DNA of 64,000 nt from Conus ventricosus (taxonomy: Eukaryota > Mollusca > Gastropoda > Neogastropoda > Conidae), in contig CM031616.1 in the NCBI GenBank assembly GCA_018398815.1, positions 75,057,951-75,121,950 of the forward strand. The letters are read 5' to 3'. The notes beneath the pieces were generated by a model, which was given only the letters and a program-made list of their open reading frames with translations, was not told the origin of the DNA and ran no database searches. The translations under genes were made by a program, and so were the position numbers. This document shows, one piece after another, positions 12,039-24,941 of this stretch (within the stretch, counting starts at the first letter, position 1; each line of letters starts with the position of its first letter).

Positions 12039-12215
12039 ATGGCTTCACTCGTAATGATGATAGGCGGCGCTGTGGTGAATGCGCTCGCTTTTAGCGGAAG
12101 TAATTACGCATTTAGTAAACTGCGAGATGAAGGCGAGAGAAAAAGACATAACAAAGCTGTGGAGCAACTAGCCGCAGCACAAGATCGCTATGAAAAGCAG
12201 AGAATTGAGCATTAA
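12039..12215 (+). CDS. Small 58-residue membrane/coiled-coil protein of the element
   Basis: An intact 58-codon frame. The N-terminal half is apolar and glycine-rich (SLVMMIGGAVVNALAFSGSN); the C-terminal half is charged and helical (ERKRHNKAVEQLAAAQDRYE), typical of an amphipathic or coiled-coil tail. This layout suggests a tail-anchored or virion-lining protein. From general knowledge, small proteins of this shape recur beside integrase and polymerase genes in invertebrate Polinton-like elements; I cannot give it a function. It sits directly upstream of the integrase remnant. Confidence 0.65.
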   Translation: MASLVMMIGGAVVNALAFSGSNYAFSKLRDEGERKRHNKAVEQLAAAQDRYEKQRIEH

Positions 12216-12317
12216 AGATTTTATTAAAAACCACACGAAAAAAAAAAGGGCATGCAGCTTACACTTTTAAAAAAAAGTTGATAAAGCAATAAAACAAAAA
12301 TTTCTTGAAAAAAGGCA

Positions 12318-15300
12318 AACCAATCGAACATTGCCCCCCACCAAAATTCAGTGATTTTTACACACCTTCAAAAAAACCAAAAAAAGCAAGAAATGGGGTT
12401 TTTATTGTCTTTGGAAAGACTTTTTGTGTATTTTTTGCGCAAAATATTGCTGAATAAAAAAGGAACAAAATCTATTATTCCCCAAAAAGGGATATGGAAG
12501 GAAAAACCCAGCAATTAAAAAGCAAGCCAAGCACCTGGATTTCAGTGAAAAAAACCACAAAAGAATGGTTATCAAAACAAGCTTTTTTGGCAAATTTTTT
12601 TTAAACCACACCTAAAACCGAATACAAGACCACACTTTGTGAACGCAATACCGAACAACACCCATAAAGGGAAATCTTCATTTTTACCCTCTGATACGTT
12701 AGACGAAAAAGTTTAAAATACGCGCTCACAGTAAATGACATAGCTTAAAAGATACAAAGATGCAAAACCATTAACAAAAAAAGAGTTTTTCTGCTTTTGC
12801 TTTTGCCATAAAACCCAAATAAAACCAATGGGGCCCCCCGCAACTTATCCCGAATAAATTCAAGCCCGATAAAGGAAAAAAAGTTTTTAAAAGGGCCAAA
12901 GGGTTGTCATTATTGTTAAAACAAAGAGTAACCTTTAAAAGGGGGCTTTCCCCGGGAGTTCCAGATCACGGGTTTTTATTGAAAACTTTAACAAACATTA
13001 GCTAAAAGATTTTTCTCCTACCAGTATCACAGAGAGCTTTTTTTGGCAATTCTCGCAAAACAAAAAGGGTTAGAAGATTGCCCCCCAGTTTTGCGGGGGG
13101 GGGGCAATGAATAATGAAAAATTTTAAAAGGGGGCCAAAAACCAGTACAAGCAATAAAAAGAAAAACAATAAATTTTTGCTGAAGACTCCAGTAAAACCC
13201 CCCGCAAACTATTACCGTTTTTTAAAAGAAAAGGTACCTTTATTTACCGGAGAAGAAAGAAGGGGACACTCGCATCAGGGCAACTGAATCCATTTTGGGG
13301 GCGTTGCCCCCGAAAGGAAATAAAAAGAATTGTAAAAAAGAATCCCCCCCGTGTAAATTTACGAGAAACTGACACAACAAAACAACCAGCTCCTCAAAAA
13401 TCGTTTGTGAAGGAAGAACGGGAAAATAATTCCGCCCAAAAAACAGTTTTTCCCCTTTAATTTTAAATTTTCGTAAAAATATTTTTGGGTTTTTAAAAGG
13501 AAGGGCCCCCAAAGGGAAACGCAGAACGAAACAAGAATGGAAAAAGGGAAAAGGAAACCCTTTAAAATGAAAACGGGGAAACATTTCCTGCGGGGTAAAA
13601 GCTTAAGGAAACATTTTCGGGGAATTTAAACAATGCATGCTAAATCAAACCAAACACCTACCAAATCAAACCCCCCAAAATTGGGGAAAAAAAATATCTC
13701 CCAAAAATAAAAAAAAATTCCCAAAAGCACAACAAAAAAAGAGAAAAGATTTAAAATTAATTGGATAAAACATATCGATCTTAAAAACAAAAATTGAAAG
13801 AAAAATATAAACCCCCCGTTTTTGCGGTCCTCCAGGCCCCCAATTTCATATGAAAACTCTGGGTTAAAAAAAAACCGTTTTGTGTTTGTTTTAAACTAAA
13901 GACTTCCCTTTTTTACAACCGTTGTTGTCCATGAATTTGATCGCAGGGTTTTTTGTTGTCATGATGAAAAGGGCTTATTGCCAAAAAAAGGGTTTTTTTT
14001 TTGCCATGTGAATGTTTGGAAATGCACAACGCTGCGAGAATTCCCTTTGCTTTCTTAAAGTTTTCCCCTGGCTTTGAAATACTGTAAAATTTTTTTTACC
14101 TTAAAAAAACCCCCAAAACCCCCTTTATCACCTTTTTCCAAAAAATTCATCCTTCATCTTTCCCAAAACCCTTTTTGTTAGTAATTGAATGTAAAAAAAG
14201 GGGAATCTTTAAGGGTAATCGGGCGTGCAAACCAACCACCCCGCCCTTTTCTACTTCTAATTCCCTGTCTTTTTAAATATCTTTAGTAGGGGTATCTATA
14301 ACAAAACAAACTGTACTGTTAAAGTACCTGGGCCGATACAGGGCTTAAAGTATCCCCCAAAAAATTCCCAACATCAAAAGCTTTGATAATTTTAAAACAG
14401 TAAACCCAATAAAAAAGGGGTTGTCCCAAATTTTCTTTTTTTTTTTTTCTCATTATCCAAAAAGCTGATCCCGAAATCTTCTAAAGTCCGATAATTTTTT
14501 TGAATTTTAGCTTTTTTTGCTTTGTTCTCCCTTTTGGGGACTAATCTTACATCTTTTCGCTTTTGCGGGTTTTTCCTATCTTTTTAAAAAGCTTTTTTGT
14601 TCATTTACTTGAAAAAGTTTTTTCTGAAGCAAACTGGGATTTAGTTCTAAGATCATGTTTTTTCAGATGTATGGTTTCATGAACTGTTCTTGACAAAACA
14701 ATTAGCATGAACGCGTCAAAATTCAAACCATGTCTTAAAAAAAAATTTTAGAAGTTTTGTAATACAGGCATAATTTTTTTTTTCCGTGAAGATTAGCAAA
14801 AAAGTTTAGGTGGTTTTTCTTGGGTCAAACCCTTTTGACTTTCTGCTGCTAATGGATAGGCCTTTTTGCAGGGGCATGGAGTCCGAGGGTAAATTTTAAA
14901 TCAAAATTTTAGAAATGAAACCACGCTGCTGTCAGGGGTTAAAAAGGGGCCCAAAAACCCCTTTAATGCCTTTTGAAAATTTTTCGGATCACTGCCTTGT
15001 ACATTTTTAAAATTGCCCTAACGGGAAATGATTGCGCCCTTTTCCCAAACCCCTACAGATTGTTTGCATCTAAAAACAAAGATAGTTAAGAAACCTTTAA
15101 AACCCATCATAATCGGGGCCAAGATTTGTTTGGGTTTTCTTTTCATAAAGAAGGGGGACGGGCCCTACTAAATTTCCCCCACACAATCCGTTCTCAAAAC
15201 ATCTGAACATTGTAGGTTTAGACAAAAAACAACTGTTTCTCCCATAAACTTTAAAAAAAACGTCCCAACTCATCCCGGGGGCAGAAATGAAATTTCCAAG

Positions 15301-15373
15301 GGGAATTTTCCCGGGTATAATGTTTTATGCAGGCTTTCCCATAAATTTTTTAAAGACTGGTTTCCCCCAACAA
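12318..15373. repeat. 3-kb direct duplication, copy A (degraded consensus)
   Basis: Matches 15374-18300 in order and orientation: integrase-like sequence on +, then the 3' part of the DNA polymerase gene on -. Landmarks such as CAAACCAATCGA at the start and CGAATACA...GACCACACTTTGT recur in both. Copy A has many more homopolymer expansions and run-on G, C, A and T tracts than copy B. The junction at 15373 jumps from the end of the unit back to its start. Confidence 0.85.
12600..13600 (+). pseudogene. RVE integrase remnant, copy A
   Basis: Counterpart of the integrase-like region at 15640-16440, recognised only by alignment with it. No frame longer than a few tens of codons survives, because the consensus is full of extra homopolymer bases. 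It cannot be read as a separate gene and may be a second, poorer rendering of the same sequence. Confidence 0.5.
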
Positions 15374-15639
15374 ACCAATCGAGACATTCCCCCCACCAAA
15401 TTTTTAGGATTTTTTATCCCATAAAAAAAACAAAAGATGCAAAAAAATCGGATTTATTGTTTTTGGGTATTACCGTTGTGTATTTTGTTGCCATAATATT
15501 GGCTGATAAAAAAAAACCAAAATCTATTATTCGCCAAAAGGATATTGGAAGGGAATAACACAATTAAAAGCTAAGCCAAGCAGCGGGAGTCATGAACAAA
15601 CAGCAAAAGAATGGTTTTCTAAAAAAGGCGATTTGGCAA

Positions 15640-16440
15640 ATTTATTTTACCGCGCCAAACGAATACAGAGACCACACTTTGTAATACAACTCCAAACGAC
15701 ACCCATCAAATGGACCTTCTATATTTACCCCTGATACGATTAGACGAAAAGATTTAAGAAACGCACTTACAGTCATTGACTAGCTTCAAGATACAAAGAT
15801 GCGGAACCATTAACGCAAAAGAGTGCTTTTCCCTGTTGCTGTTCCCATACAACTATATACCAACGAGGCCCTTAACTTATCCTCGAAATGTTTCAAGTCG
15901 TGATGGAAAAGAATTTAAAGGGGCCAAGTGAATCAATTATTGTGAAACATAGAGTTACCATTAAAAGAGGCATTCCGGAGTTCACAGATCCCCGGCTTTA
16001 GTTGAAAACTTTAACAAACAGTTACGAAAGACTTTTCTCCTCCATATCACAGAGAGCTATTGACAATTCTCGCAACACAGAATGGGTTAGAAGACTGCCC
16101 TCATTTTTTGCGCGCAATGAATAATGAAGAATTTAAAGGCTAAAACCAGTACAAGCAATCAAAAGAAAAACAAAAAAGGGTTTAAAAGAGCCCTTTATCC
16201 GCAAACTATTACCGTTTGGTTTAAAAGTAAGGTACCTTTATTTACCGGGGGAAGCAAAAAGGGGACACTCGCATTAGGGAAACCCGATCCAGTTTGGAGT
16301 GTTGACCCTATGAAATAAAAAGAATTGTAAAATGAATCCGCCCGTGTATTATTTACGAGAAACTGACACAACAAAACAACCAGCTCCTCAAAGATTTTTT
16401 TGTGAAAGAAATGCAGATAATTCCGCCAGACACAGTTCCG
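15640..16440 (+). pseudogene. RVE-type integrase remnant, copy B
   Basis: Coding-like sequence in shifting frames on +. Recognisable pieces include DTHQMDLLYLP near 15700, just before the position where the first acidic catalytic residue is expected, a stretch near 15930-16030 resembling the rest of the RVE core, and the segment 16124-16318 (MKNLKAKTSTSNQ...) near the C-terminus. A tail with VKEMQIIPPDTVPF resembles the basic C-terminal region of Polinton-type integrases. Integrase joins the linear element to host DNA. Numerous indels disrupt it. The assignment comes from family resemblance and from position between the small genes and the polymerase; I did not rebuild the protein. Confidence 0.6.
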
Positions 16441-16449
16441 TTTTTAATT

Positions 16450-16800
16450 AATTTACGTAACATATTTTGGTTTAAAATGGAAGGCCAGAAGGAAGCGCAG
16501 AACGAAACAAGAATGGTAAAGGAAGAGACCTTGAAAATGATACGGGAATCTTTCATGCGTGTAATGCTATTAAGGAAACATTTTCGGGGATTAATCAATG
16601 CATGCTAAATCATCCAGATCACCTACAACTAAAAACCCCCAAATTGGGAAAAAAAAAATATCTTGAAATAATAAAAAAAATTCGAACGCATCAAGCAAAT
16701 GAGAAAAGATTTAAATGAATTGGATGAAGCTATGATCGATCTTATAATAAAAAGTTGATGAAAAATAAAAACCCCCCCCTGTTTATGCGGTCCTCCATGC
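16450..16800 (+). other. Coding-like remnant between integrase and polymerase
   Basis: A forward open stretch, MEGQKEAQNETRMVKEETLK (inside 16402-16608), is Glu/Lys-rich and helical, and a second Lys-rich stretch follows near 16660-16760. They could be one small helical protein interrupted by frame shifts. Counterparts exist in copy A. No family is recognised. Confidence 0.35.
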
Positions 16801-16829
16801 CCGATTGCATATGAAAACTCGGGATTAAC

Positions 16830-19800
16830 AAATACTCGTTTTGTGTTTGTTCTATCTAACGACTTTCTTTGTTACAACTGTTGTGTTGATCTCATGTAGA
16901 TTAGATCGCAGTTTTAAAGTTGTCATATGAAAAGTCTTATTGCCAAACAATGCTTCTTTGTATTGTCATGTGATAAAGTTTGACTGCACAACACTGCGAG
17001 ATATTCCCTTTGCTTTCTTAATGATTTTCTCCTGGCTCGAAATACTGTAAAATTTTTGACCTTAAAACCCCACATACTCCTTGATCACCTTTCCAATAAT
17101 TCATCCCTTCATCTTTCCTAAAAACCCTTTTTGTTAGTAATTGAATGTAAAGGCGAAATCTTTAGGATAATCGGACGTGTCATACCATCCACTCGCTTCC
17201 TTTAGCTACTTCTAATTCCATGGGCTTTATAAAAATCTTCAGTAGGGATATCTATAACAAAACTATCTTAATCTGTGTAAAGAACTCTGGACTCAGGATA
17301 CGAGGGCTTAAAGTAGTCCCTAAAGAAATTAAAAATCAAAAGCTTTGATAATTCTAAAACAGTAAACCCAAAAAAACGGTTTTTCCAATTTGACTTTCTT
17401 TTTTTTCATCATTATGCCAAAAAGCTGATCATGAAATCTTCTGAAGTCCTGATAATTAGGTTTTGAAGTCAGCTTAATTGCTTCGTTCTCTTTTGGTGAC
17501 CAATCTAACATCTTTGCGCTTGTGCGGATTCTCCATAGTCTTCCGAAAACAGCTGTTGTTCATTTAATTGAAAAAGTCTTTTCTGAAGCATCTGGGATTT
17601 TTGTTTTTAAGATCAGTGTTCTTCATGATGTATGGTTTCATGAACCCGTTCTTGATCAAAAGCAATTATGCGATGAACTGCTGTCAACTTCAAACCATGT
17701 CTTAAATAAAATTGTAGAAGTCTGTAATGACAGGCATAATTTTTTTTTTGCCCGAAGATTAGGCACAATTTAGGTGGTTCTCTTGGATCCATCTTTAGAC
17801 TTTCTGCTGCTAATGGATAGTCATTTAAAGCAGGGCATGGAGTTCCTGAGGATATTCTAAGTCAACTTCTAGAAGAAACCACGCTGCTGATCAGGCGTTA
17901 AACTCCCAACCATTTAATGCCTTTTGAATATTTTCGGATCACTGCCTGTGTACATTTTAAAAGTTGCGTAACGGAAGTGATTGCGCCATTGCCCAACCAT
18001 ACGTTTTTTTGCATCTAAATACAGAGTATTAGCCTTTTTACTCGGATCATAATCTTTCCAAAGTTTTGTTTTTTGCTTTACAGTAATTGGCGACCCATAC
18101 TAATTCCCCCCACACAATCCTTTTCTCAATCATCTGAATCTTTGGGAAAGGTCAGAAAATAAATAAATTTCTGTACTCTATTTAAATTTTTGAAAGCGCC
18201 CCCAAACTCTTTCCCGGGCAGAAATTTTAATCGGGGGATCCGGGCTATAATGTTTCAGGGCGGGCCCTTTTCCTAAATTTTTAAAAAAGACTCCGCCAAC
18301 AAAATGTATCCCCCTTAAAATTATGGCCATATAGTCCCCATCGTTTTACACCAAATTTCTGCCACGCATCTTGAGCACTGGTAATCGAATCACTGATGTC
18401 CTTTCCTCTGAGACAAAAAAAGAACGCCCCTTTTAGGGGGAAGTTATCTTCGTAAAAAACCTTTTTTCCCAATTTGTTTCATGTTTTTCAAAGGGGGAAA
18501 AACCCCCTTTTCTAACGAGAGGGGGGGTAAAAATTTTCTTCCGTTTTTGGGGGCAGGACTTTAAGGAAAATAGCAGTGACTCTAACAAAAACCCTTCTGG
18601 GGTTGCATGAGCATAAAAAGAAAATTTTTATGCGGGATTAAAGCACATGTATTTTTCTGAGGTTTGGGCAATGATGCCCCCAAAAAGGCCCCGGGGTTTA
18701 CTGTTTTGCATTATAAGGTGAGGGGCCAAACCCCCGCAATTTTTGGAAAGAAAAAGGCAGCTTCCATGTTTTTTGGGTCACCTTTATTAAGATTGCTTTA
18801 CTGTGTGCTGCCCCTAAATTTTCCGCAAATGTGATCATGGTCTCTTTTTTTTGGGAGTCCCCGCGTCTGATGAGGGGGCCCTAAACCGCAAACCCAACAA
18901 TTTGGGGCTGAGTCTTTACTGTTTTTGGGTTTTCCCGGCGTCATCTTGATTTCAGAAAATTAAAATTTTTAGAACAGTCTTTACGCATTTTCTGCATGCG
19001 TTTAAGAATATTCTCCCCCTTTTTGGCCCCTATATAATTTTTTTGGCGTTGAATGAGCCCATCCACCTACAAAATTGGGGCCCAAAATAAACCCAAATCT
19101 GATGTTTTATCTTTTTGATGTTTTTCAAATTTTTTTGTGGCGGGGCCCCTTCTTTAAGGAAAAATTTAGTAAATTAAAAGTCTGCGTAAAAAAACATATG
19201 GACTATTTGCTTCCTTTTTCCCAGGTCTTAAAATAATTTTAGATCCGGGGGGGGGGTTTAATTATTTCTTTTTTACAGCCCTACAGAACTTTTACGGGGG
19301 GCAATTTTTCGCTCGGGGCTTGAAAAGGGCCCTTCCCTTTTTTAAAACATTTTCTACAAAATTTCCCTTGTTTTGCCATGATCTTTTAAAAAGTAGGCTT
19401 CTTTTATCACTCATCGGCTTTTATCATTTGTAATGGGGTCCCCCTTTGGGGGTAAAAACCCTTCAAAAAAATCAACTGATTTTGTCGGGTTCCCAATTTT
19501 TTGGGCTTTCTTGGCCTTTTAATTTGGGCCCCAAAATTTGTTTCCCCCTCCCCTTTTGTATACTTTTAACATTTAGGGGTTTGTTTTGTTCTTTAAACTG
19601 ATAAAATTTGGTCTACATTAACAGGAAAGGATTTTCCTTTTTTGGGTTTTTTTTTTTTGGGTTGTTTCCGATAGTTAGTCACTCTCTCTGCGTGTTCCGG
19701 ACATGAGGGCACCCTTTTCAAAAAACACCCATGAAATTTTTTCGCCCTGTTTTCTTTATGTTTAAAACTGCTCTCTTTGAAACCAACTCCCCCGAGGTAG

Positions 19801-21020
19801 GGGAATTAACCTTGCCTCCAATCGGTGCATACTTGGGTTGTTTTTAATCAAATCTTTAAGATTTCCCCCCTCGCCCAAAACCGGGCCTCCATTTTAGTTC
19901 TTCAGCGGCAGCGCCCCAAACTTTTGAAAAAGCATTTTCGTTCCCCAAACCCGGGGTGTTAACATTATGAGAAAAAATTTAGCTGCTGTTTAGTTAGCCC
20001 CAAGTTCTGGGATTTTCTCATTATTTTTTATATAGTCGATTAAAACAGCAACTTTATTTTAACTGGGGGGTCTATTTTATTTTATTTGGAACTTGGGGAA
20101 ATTGCTTTTTCCAACCCCTTGCCCGCACGTTTTCGGGTTTAAAAAATTCTAAATCATATCATTCAGTGCTTTTGGGACAAACGCTTTTTTTTCCCCCCCG
20201 ACTTTCCTTCAAACAATTCATCTGGGCCTTCATATATTTTTCCCTTTGCTTTTCCTTTCTTTTCTAAGCCAGCATATTTATTTAAAAAAAAAAAATAAAG
20301 GGTTTAAATTTCAAATCAAATTTTCAAGGGTTTTTTTCCCTTTGGGGACCAAAAAACTAAATTTTAAAAAACCCCTTCGTGTTTTTACTGTGAGCTGTTT
20401 AAACAGAGTTTAATGTTTCGTTTATTTTTTTTAAAGCATTCCTTTTTATCTCCGGCGTCGGCGTTGAGAAAAACTTGTCCTCCCCCTTTTCTTGAAGTTC
20501 AAACTTTTGTCTTTTGAAGTCATCAAAATGGCCTGAAAAACGTTTAAAATTTTTAAATCCTTTATTTTGGGGTAAAACTAGGGGCTTTATTTATTGTCAT
20601 TTGAACAAAACTAAGTTTACCCTTTAAATTAGTTAAACCATAGTTTGTGTTTTTGGAGTTTAGTTTTTTTTTTTTGCTACAGCACCAAAAACCCCCCAAT
20701 TAACACAAACCAAAAAGTTTAAAGAAAACCCCTAGAGGAAAAAGCTGCTGCCCTATCCCCCGTTTTTTAGAAAACCAAACCACTCTTCCCTTTGCTGATG
20801 AGCATTTTATAGTCGATGTTCCAGTAAAAACAATGTAACGCATTGAAGGCAGAAAATTTCCCTTCGTTTGGTTTTCTTTTTTTAAAAAGGGCTTCCCTCT
20901 AGTTTTTTTGGCATTTCTAATGTTTGTTAATCTAAAGGTTTTTTTTTTGGGGGCTTTCTACTCCCCCTTTCTTTTGGCGACTCTGGCGCGGTAGGCACAT
21001 TTGGAAAAAACCTAAAACAG
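16830..21020 (-). pseudogene. Family B DNA polymerase (protein-primed type) remnant
   Basis: On - the sequence carries polymerase-like segments in the order expected for a gene running from about 21.0 kb down to 16.8 kb. A segment ending at 18281 contains SITSAQDAWQKFGVKRWG, which resembles the region before the first polymerase motif. At 17262-17279 the codons read Tyr-Thr-Asp-stop-Asp-Ser, a broken form of motif C (YxDTDS). A stretch at 17329-17511 has KPNYQDFRRFHDQLFGIMMK, typical of the C-terminal part. Such polymerases replicate the linear element using a terminal protein primer. The frame is shattered and not translatable as assembled. The direct duplication repeats its 3' third. Confidence 0.65.
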
Positions 21021-22370
21021 ACATGATTTTTTAAAATAAAATAATTTAGTTTGTATATCTTTTAATCTTTTATTTTCAATATTCAGCTGCGCTCATAATT
21101 AAAAAAAAATTTTACATTAAGGGGTTTTTTAATTGCTTTTCTTCTTTATAAATTTTAATTTTTTAATTACGTCCTCCCCAGTTCCCCCCGCTTCCATGAA
21201 AATGATTTTTCCTCTTTTTGACCTGGGGTCAATCCATAAACCGTTTTTCGTTTTTAAAATAATCTCAAGTCAAACCTTTGGAAAGGGTTCAGATCTTTGC
21301 CCACAAGGTCTACTTTTGGGATTTCACCCCTCCCGCCCCCAAACAGTTTTTATTTAAATCAAAATGCGAAAAGGTTTTAGCCCGCTGCGAAGTTTTGGTT
21401 AGGGCCTTACCCCCAATCGAACATTGTACTTTCGTTTTTTTTGGGGATTAAAAAATTTTTAAACTTCCTTTTTTAAAACGGTTCTTCATCTTCACACAGC
21501 AAAAAAATCCTTTAACGATCTTGCTGGGGCCCCTAAAACTAAAAATTTCCTATAGCGTCTGCCCTGCTTCTGGGTATGTTGTATGATGAATCATCTTTCG
21601 TAATAAAATTTTTCTAATTTTTCCCTTTTTTTGCTCAATCAGCCTTGCTAAATTTGGGGTTTCTTTAAAAACGTTTAAACTCTAACGGTTTCAGAAAGGG
21701 TTTTACTTTGCTTCGGGGTCTGATGATTGATAGCACGTTTTTTATTCATTTAAAGGGTTGTTCATATGACAATCTGTCCCCCTTTTAAAGCTCCTTGAAA
21801 TATGGGGGATGCGCCCTTTTAAAAAACTCAAAATCAAGGGAAAAGGAAAAAACGATTTCCCCTAGCAAATTTACAGGCCCACACCTTTTGGGGGGCTTTT
21901 TTGCATCGCAGGGACTGCGGCGCCTATTTTAAGTTTTAGTGCTTCTTTATTTTCAATTCCTTAAAAAGCCCAAAATCATCCCTTTCATTCCCGGTTTTGC
22001 CATAGATCAAATAGGTTAAAAAAAGTTGCATTGTTAAAGAAAATATTTCTTGCCCTTTTAATTTTTATAGAAATTTTTTTTTACCCATTGCCCGCCCCCA
22101 AAAAAATGGGGCAACTGCCTGTTTTTTGTCTGTTGTTGAAGCGAGTTTCTATTTTGAAAAAGAACGCGCGCAGAGCCTTTGGGACAATCATTCATCCGCT
22201 CCTAGGGCTGGAAAAATTTACAGTAAAATTTGATCTGCATCAATAGTAGATGGATTTTTTGGGAAAAGTAAAATTCCGTTTTTTTCCCTTCACGCCCAAA
22301 GGGGTTTTTTCAGTCTTCTATGCGGGTTTTAAAGGGGTTCGGGGCCATATGCTTGTGGCATTTTTTTATT
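21021..22370 (-). other. Unassigned coding remnant, minus strand
   Basis: The stretch is bounded by AT-rich gaps and behaves like a shattered gene on -, with a possible start near 22365 (ATGCCACAAGCATATGG on that strand). Homopolymer inflation prevents reading it. By position in Polintons this could be a capsid or accessory gene, but nothing in the sequence identifies it. Confidence 0.3.
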
Positions 22371-22407
22371 TAAAAAAAAATAAAAAAAATTAATTTTTAA
22401 AGGGAAA

Positions 22408-24940
22408 AATGGAGGGATTTAAAATTAAGAATTTTATATTTTTATCCTGGGACGACGATGAAAATTTATCCCCTTTTAAAAATTTAAACAACCCCTGGCC
22501 CCTCTTGCGGCGTGAATTTTAAAGAAAGTAAGGTCAAACCCTTATCCCAAATTTTAAAGGGCCCCCCAAAAACCCCCCGAATTTATAGACCCTAATGATT
22601 TTTTAAGTAAAAGATACCATTTGTTTGTAGGAGGACCAAGGGCAAATTGTTTAGCTTACATCTAAACCAACTCAAAATTTTTAAAAAAGAGTTAAAAATT
22701 TGACAAAGGTCAGTGTGAGCTTCCCAAAAACGCCTTGGTTTACAAACCAAAAATTTGATAGGGATGCAGTTGCTAAAAATTCAAAACACCTGCAAGAACT
22801 TTTCCAAAAAGCTAACCAAAAACAAAAAAATGGAACTTCAAATTTTAAAACAATCAGCAATGAAATAATAAATGTAATTTGAACAGAAAACCCGGTTTTT
22901 TTAAAAAAAAGAAACAGCTTTAAAAAAAAATTTAAAGATTTCCCCCTTTCCTATGCGGGGGGAAAAACGGCCCCTTATCCCTGCTTGAGAAACCATTAAG
23001 GGGGGAATTAACAAACCAAATTTAAACAAAACGGGTGAAAAGATTAGCATATAAAAATGAAAAAGAAAAAATCGTTGAGGCTGGGTACGCCAACTTAGGG
23101 TCTGATATTTTTAAAAAAAAATTAAAACCCCAAAAATAAAAAATCTTTAACAAAAAGATCAGCAAAAACTAGAAGCGTTGTCTACTAACCGGGAACAATT
23201 ACGAAATCAAGGGGCGAATTTAAAAGAAACTATCCAAAGAATTTTATTTTTAGACACAACCCTGCAGAAAGAAAAAGAAACCTGTTTAGAGAAACAAAAG
23301 GGGGGTCACATTAGCAAAAGGGGGTAACGGGCCCTTTGGATTTGCAAAAGTAAACTGGTGGTTTTGGGTTTTTAAACAGGCGGGGGTGGTCAAAGTTCAA
23401 ATGCCCCAAACCCCCAAAGCCCCCACCTATAAATCCCTGGGGAAAAAAAAAAGCTTGTCATCTTGCGAGTTTAAATTTTTAAAAAAATTTGCTGGGAAAG
23501 CTAAGGGCTTTTAACCCGGTATATTAGGAGGTATGTTAGGGGGGCTTTTTTTCTACTGCAAGCAAAAGTTGGCTTTAAAGGCCGAGCACTTATGGACATT
23601 ATTCTCTTTTTTTTGTTGGGGTTTAAATTTTTTGTAAGATAAAGACCAAGTAATCCTTGGCCAGGTTTAAACCAAAAACAAGCGCTGTCCCTTTTTTATT
23701 CATGGGCATCGCCCAACAGAGTCCCGATCTTTTAACGGCCTTTGGGGGTTTGGGGCCCCAGGGATTGGGGACTTTAAACCCTTTGGGGGGGCATCTTGTT
23801 TTTTTTCTGCCTTCAAATTACTGGCTCAGAATTTATTTCGTTTTTTTTCCCACCTTTGTTTCCCTTGCCTGCCACAAAGGGTTTCTTTTTTGTATTTTTT
23901 TATTTTGCCTATCTGGATCTGAGGTCAAAAAGGCAGCATGTAAAAAACCCGTGCCAAAAAGCAAAGTCCCACTTTCGATCTTGCGTATTGTAAAAAATTT
24001 TTGGGACCTTTTAATAAATTTTAAAGGGAAATCAAACTGTAGAAAAATGGCGGGCCTCCCAAATTTTGGGAATAAATTTTTTTTTGCAAAAAAGCCAGTT
24101 TAAAAATCAGTTATGCCGGGTCTCGTTTGTGCTTGCGAGCCAGGGAAACAACCCAAAGTAAGTACAACAGATCGTTTATTCGTTTTTATTCCGCTTTAGT
24201 TAGGCCCCTTTGAAGTGTCTAAGAAAAATGTTTTTTTCCCTGCTGTTTATGCTCTTGTCTTGGACCCCAAAGGGGAACAGTTTGGGGCCCGAAAAAGAAA
24301 GGGTGTGTAAGGAGGATTATTTCCAAAGTTATTTTTTTCTGTGCACGCCCCAAAAATAAGGGGTACCCAGACCTTTATTAAATTTCCCAAATTTTGCTAA
24401 AGTCTGTCCTTTATGTTAATATTGGGAAAATTTGTTTCAGATCCCTTTCAAAAGCCTTCATGTCTAATTTTTTTGCCCGAAAGGATTTAAAAAGGTTTGT
24501 CTTGGTAATGGCGCTTTCCGTTCCCCAAAAAACTCTGAAGGTTTTAATAAAAAGAAATTTTATACAGGGCCCAACCAAAGGATTTGGGTGATTTAAGTGA
24601 TCAGCATACGGGGCACTCCCAACCCATTGTGCACAAAAACAGCAAAGTTTAAATGGTTCTGATAAAACTTTCACGGATCTAACCACACTTTTGCGATGTG
24701 TCTTTTTTAAAAAGGGGGGTTAAATATCTGCTTTAAGGGGCTAACCTTTTCTTTTAAAGGGTCAGTCGGGTCACAGAAAAAGTCCCAAAAGTACCCGTTG
24801 TTATATTTTTAAGATTGTATGCGGGGCCCCAAAAGAATTTTTTGCATCAGTTTTATTTAATGCACTCATTTTTAATTTGTTTTAAAAAAAGTTTTTTAAC
24901 CAAAAACAACCCCAAAACCCCCTTCGTTTTTAGAACAGCT
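22408..24940 (+). other. Unassigned coding remnants, plus strand
   Basis: Forward coding-like pieces follow a possible start near 22409. They include VSVSFPKTPWFTNQKFDRDA with a Lys/Gln-rich tail (22700-22882), a charged helical stretch near 23150-23290, a Gly-rich apolar stretch near 23480-23560, and 24394-24591. Capsid genes would be expected here in a Polinton-like element, but I cannot recognise a jelly-roll or protease motif through the frame breaks. The consensus is rich in inflated homopolymers. Confidence 0.3.
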
Positions 24941-24941
24941 A

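Larger units (their letters stand above)
15374..18300. repeat. 3-kb direct duplication, copy B (cleaner consensus)
   Basis: Second copy of the 12318-15373 segment. It is the better version: short coding stretches of integrase (+) and polymerase (-) can be followed. Beyond 18300 polymerase sequence continues, so copy B is the one in proper context. Confidence 0.85.

Noticed and set aside
23657..24103. 148-codon frame as a capsid gene
   Set aside because: It lies in the homopolymer-inflated region, is rich in Phe and Gly from T and G runs, and shows no jelly-roll or other recognisable motif.
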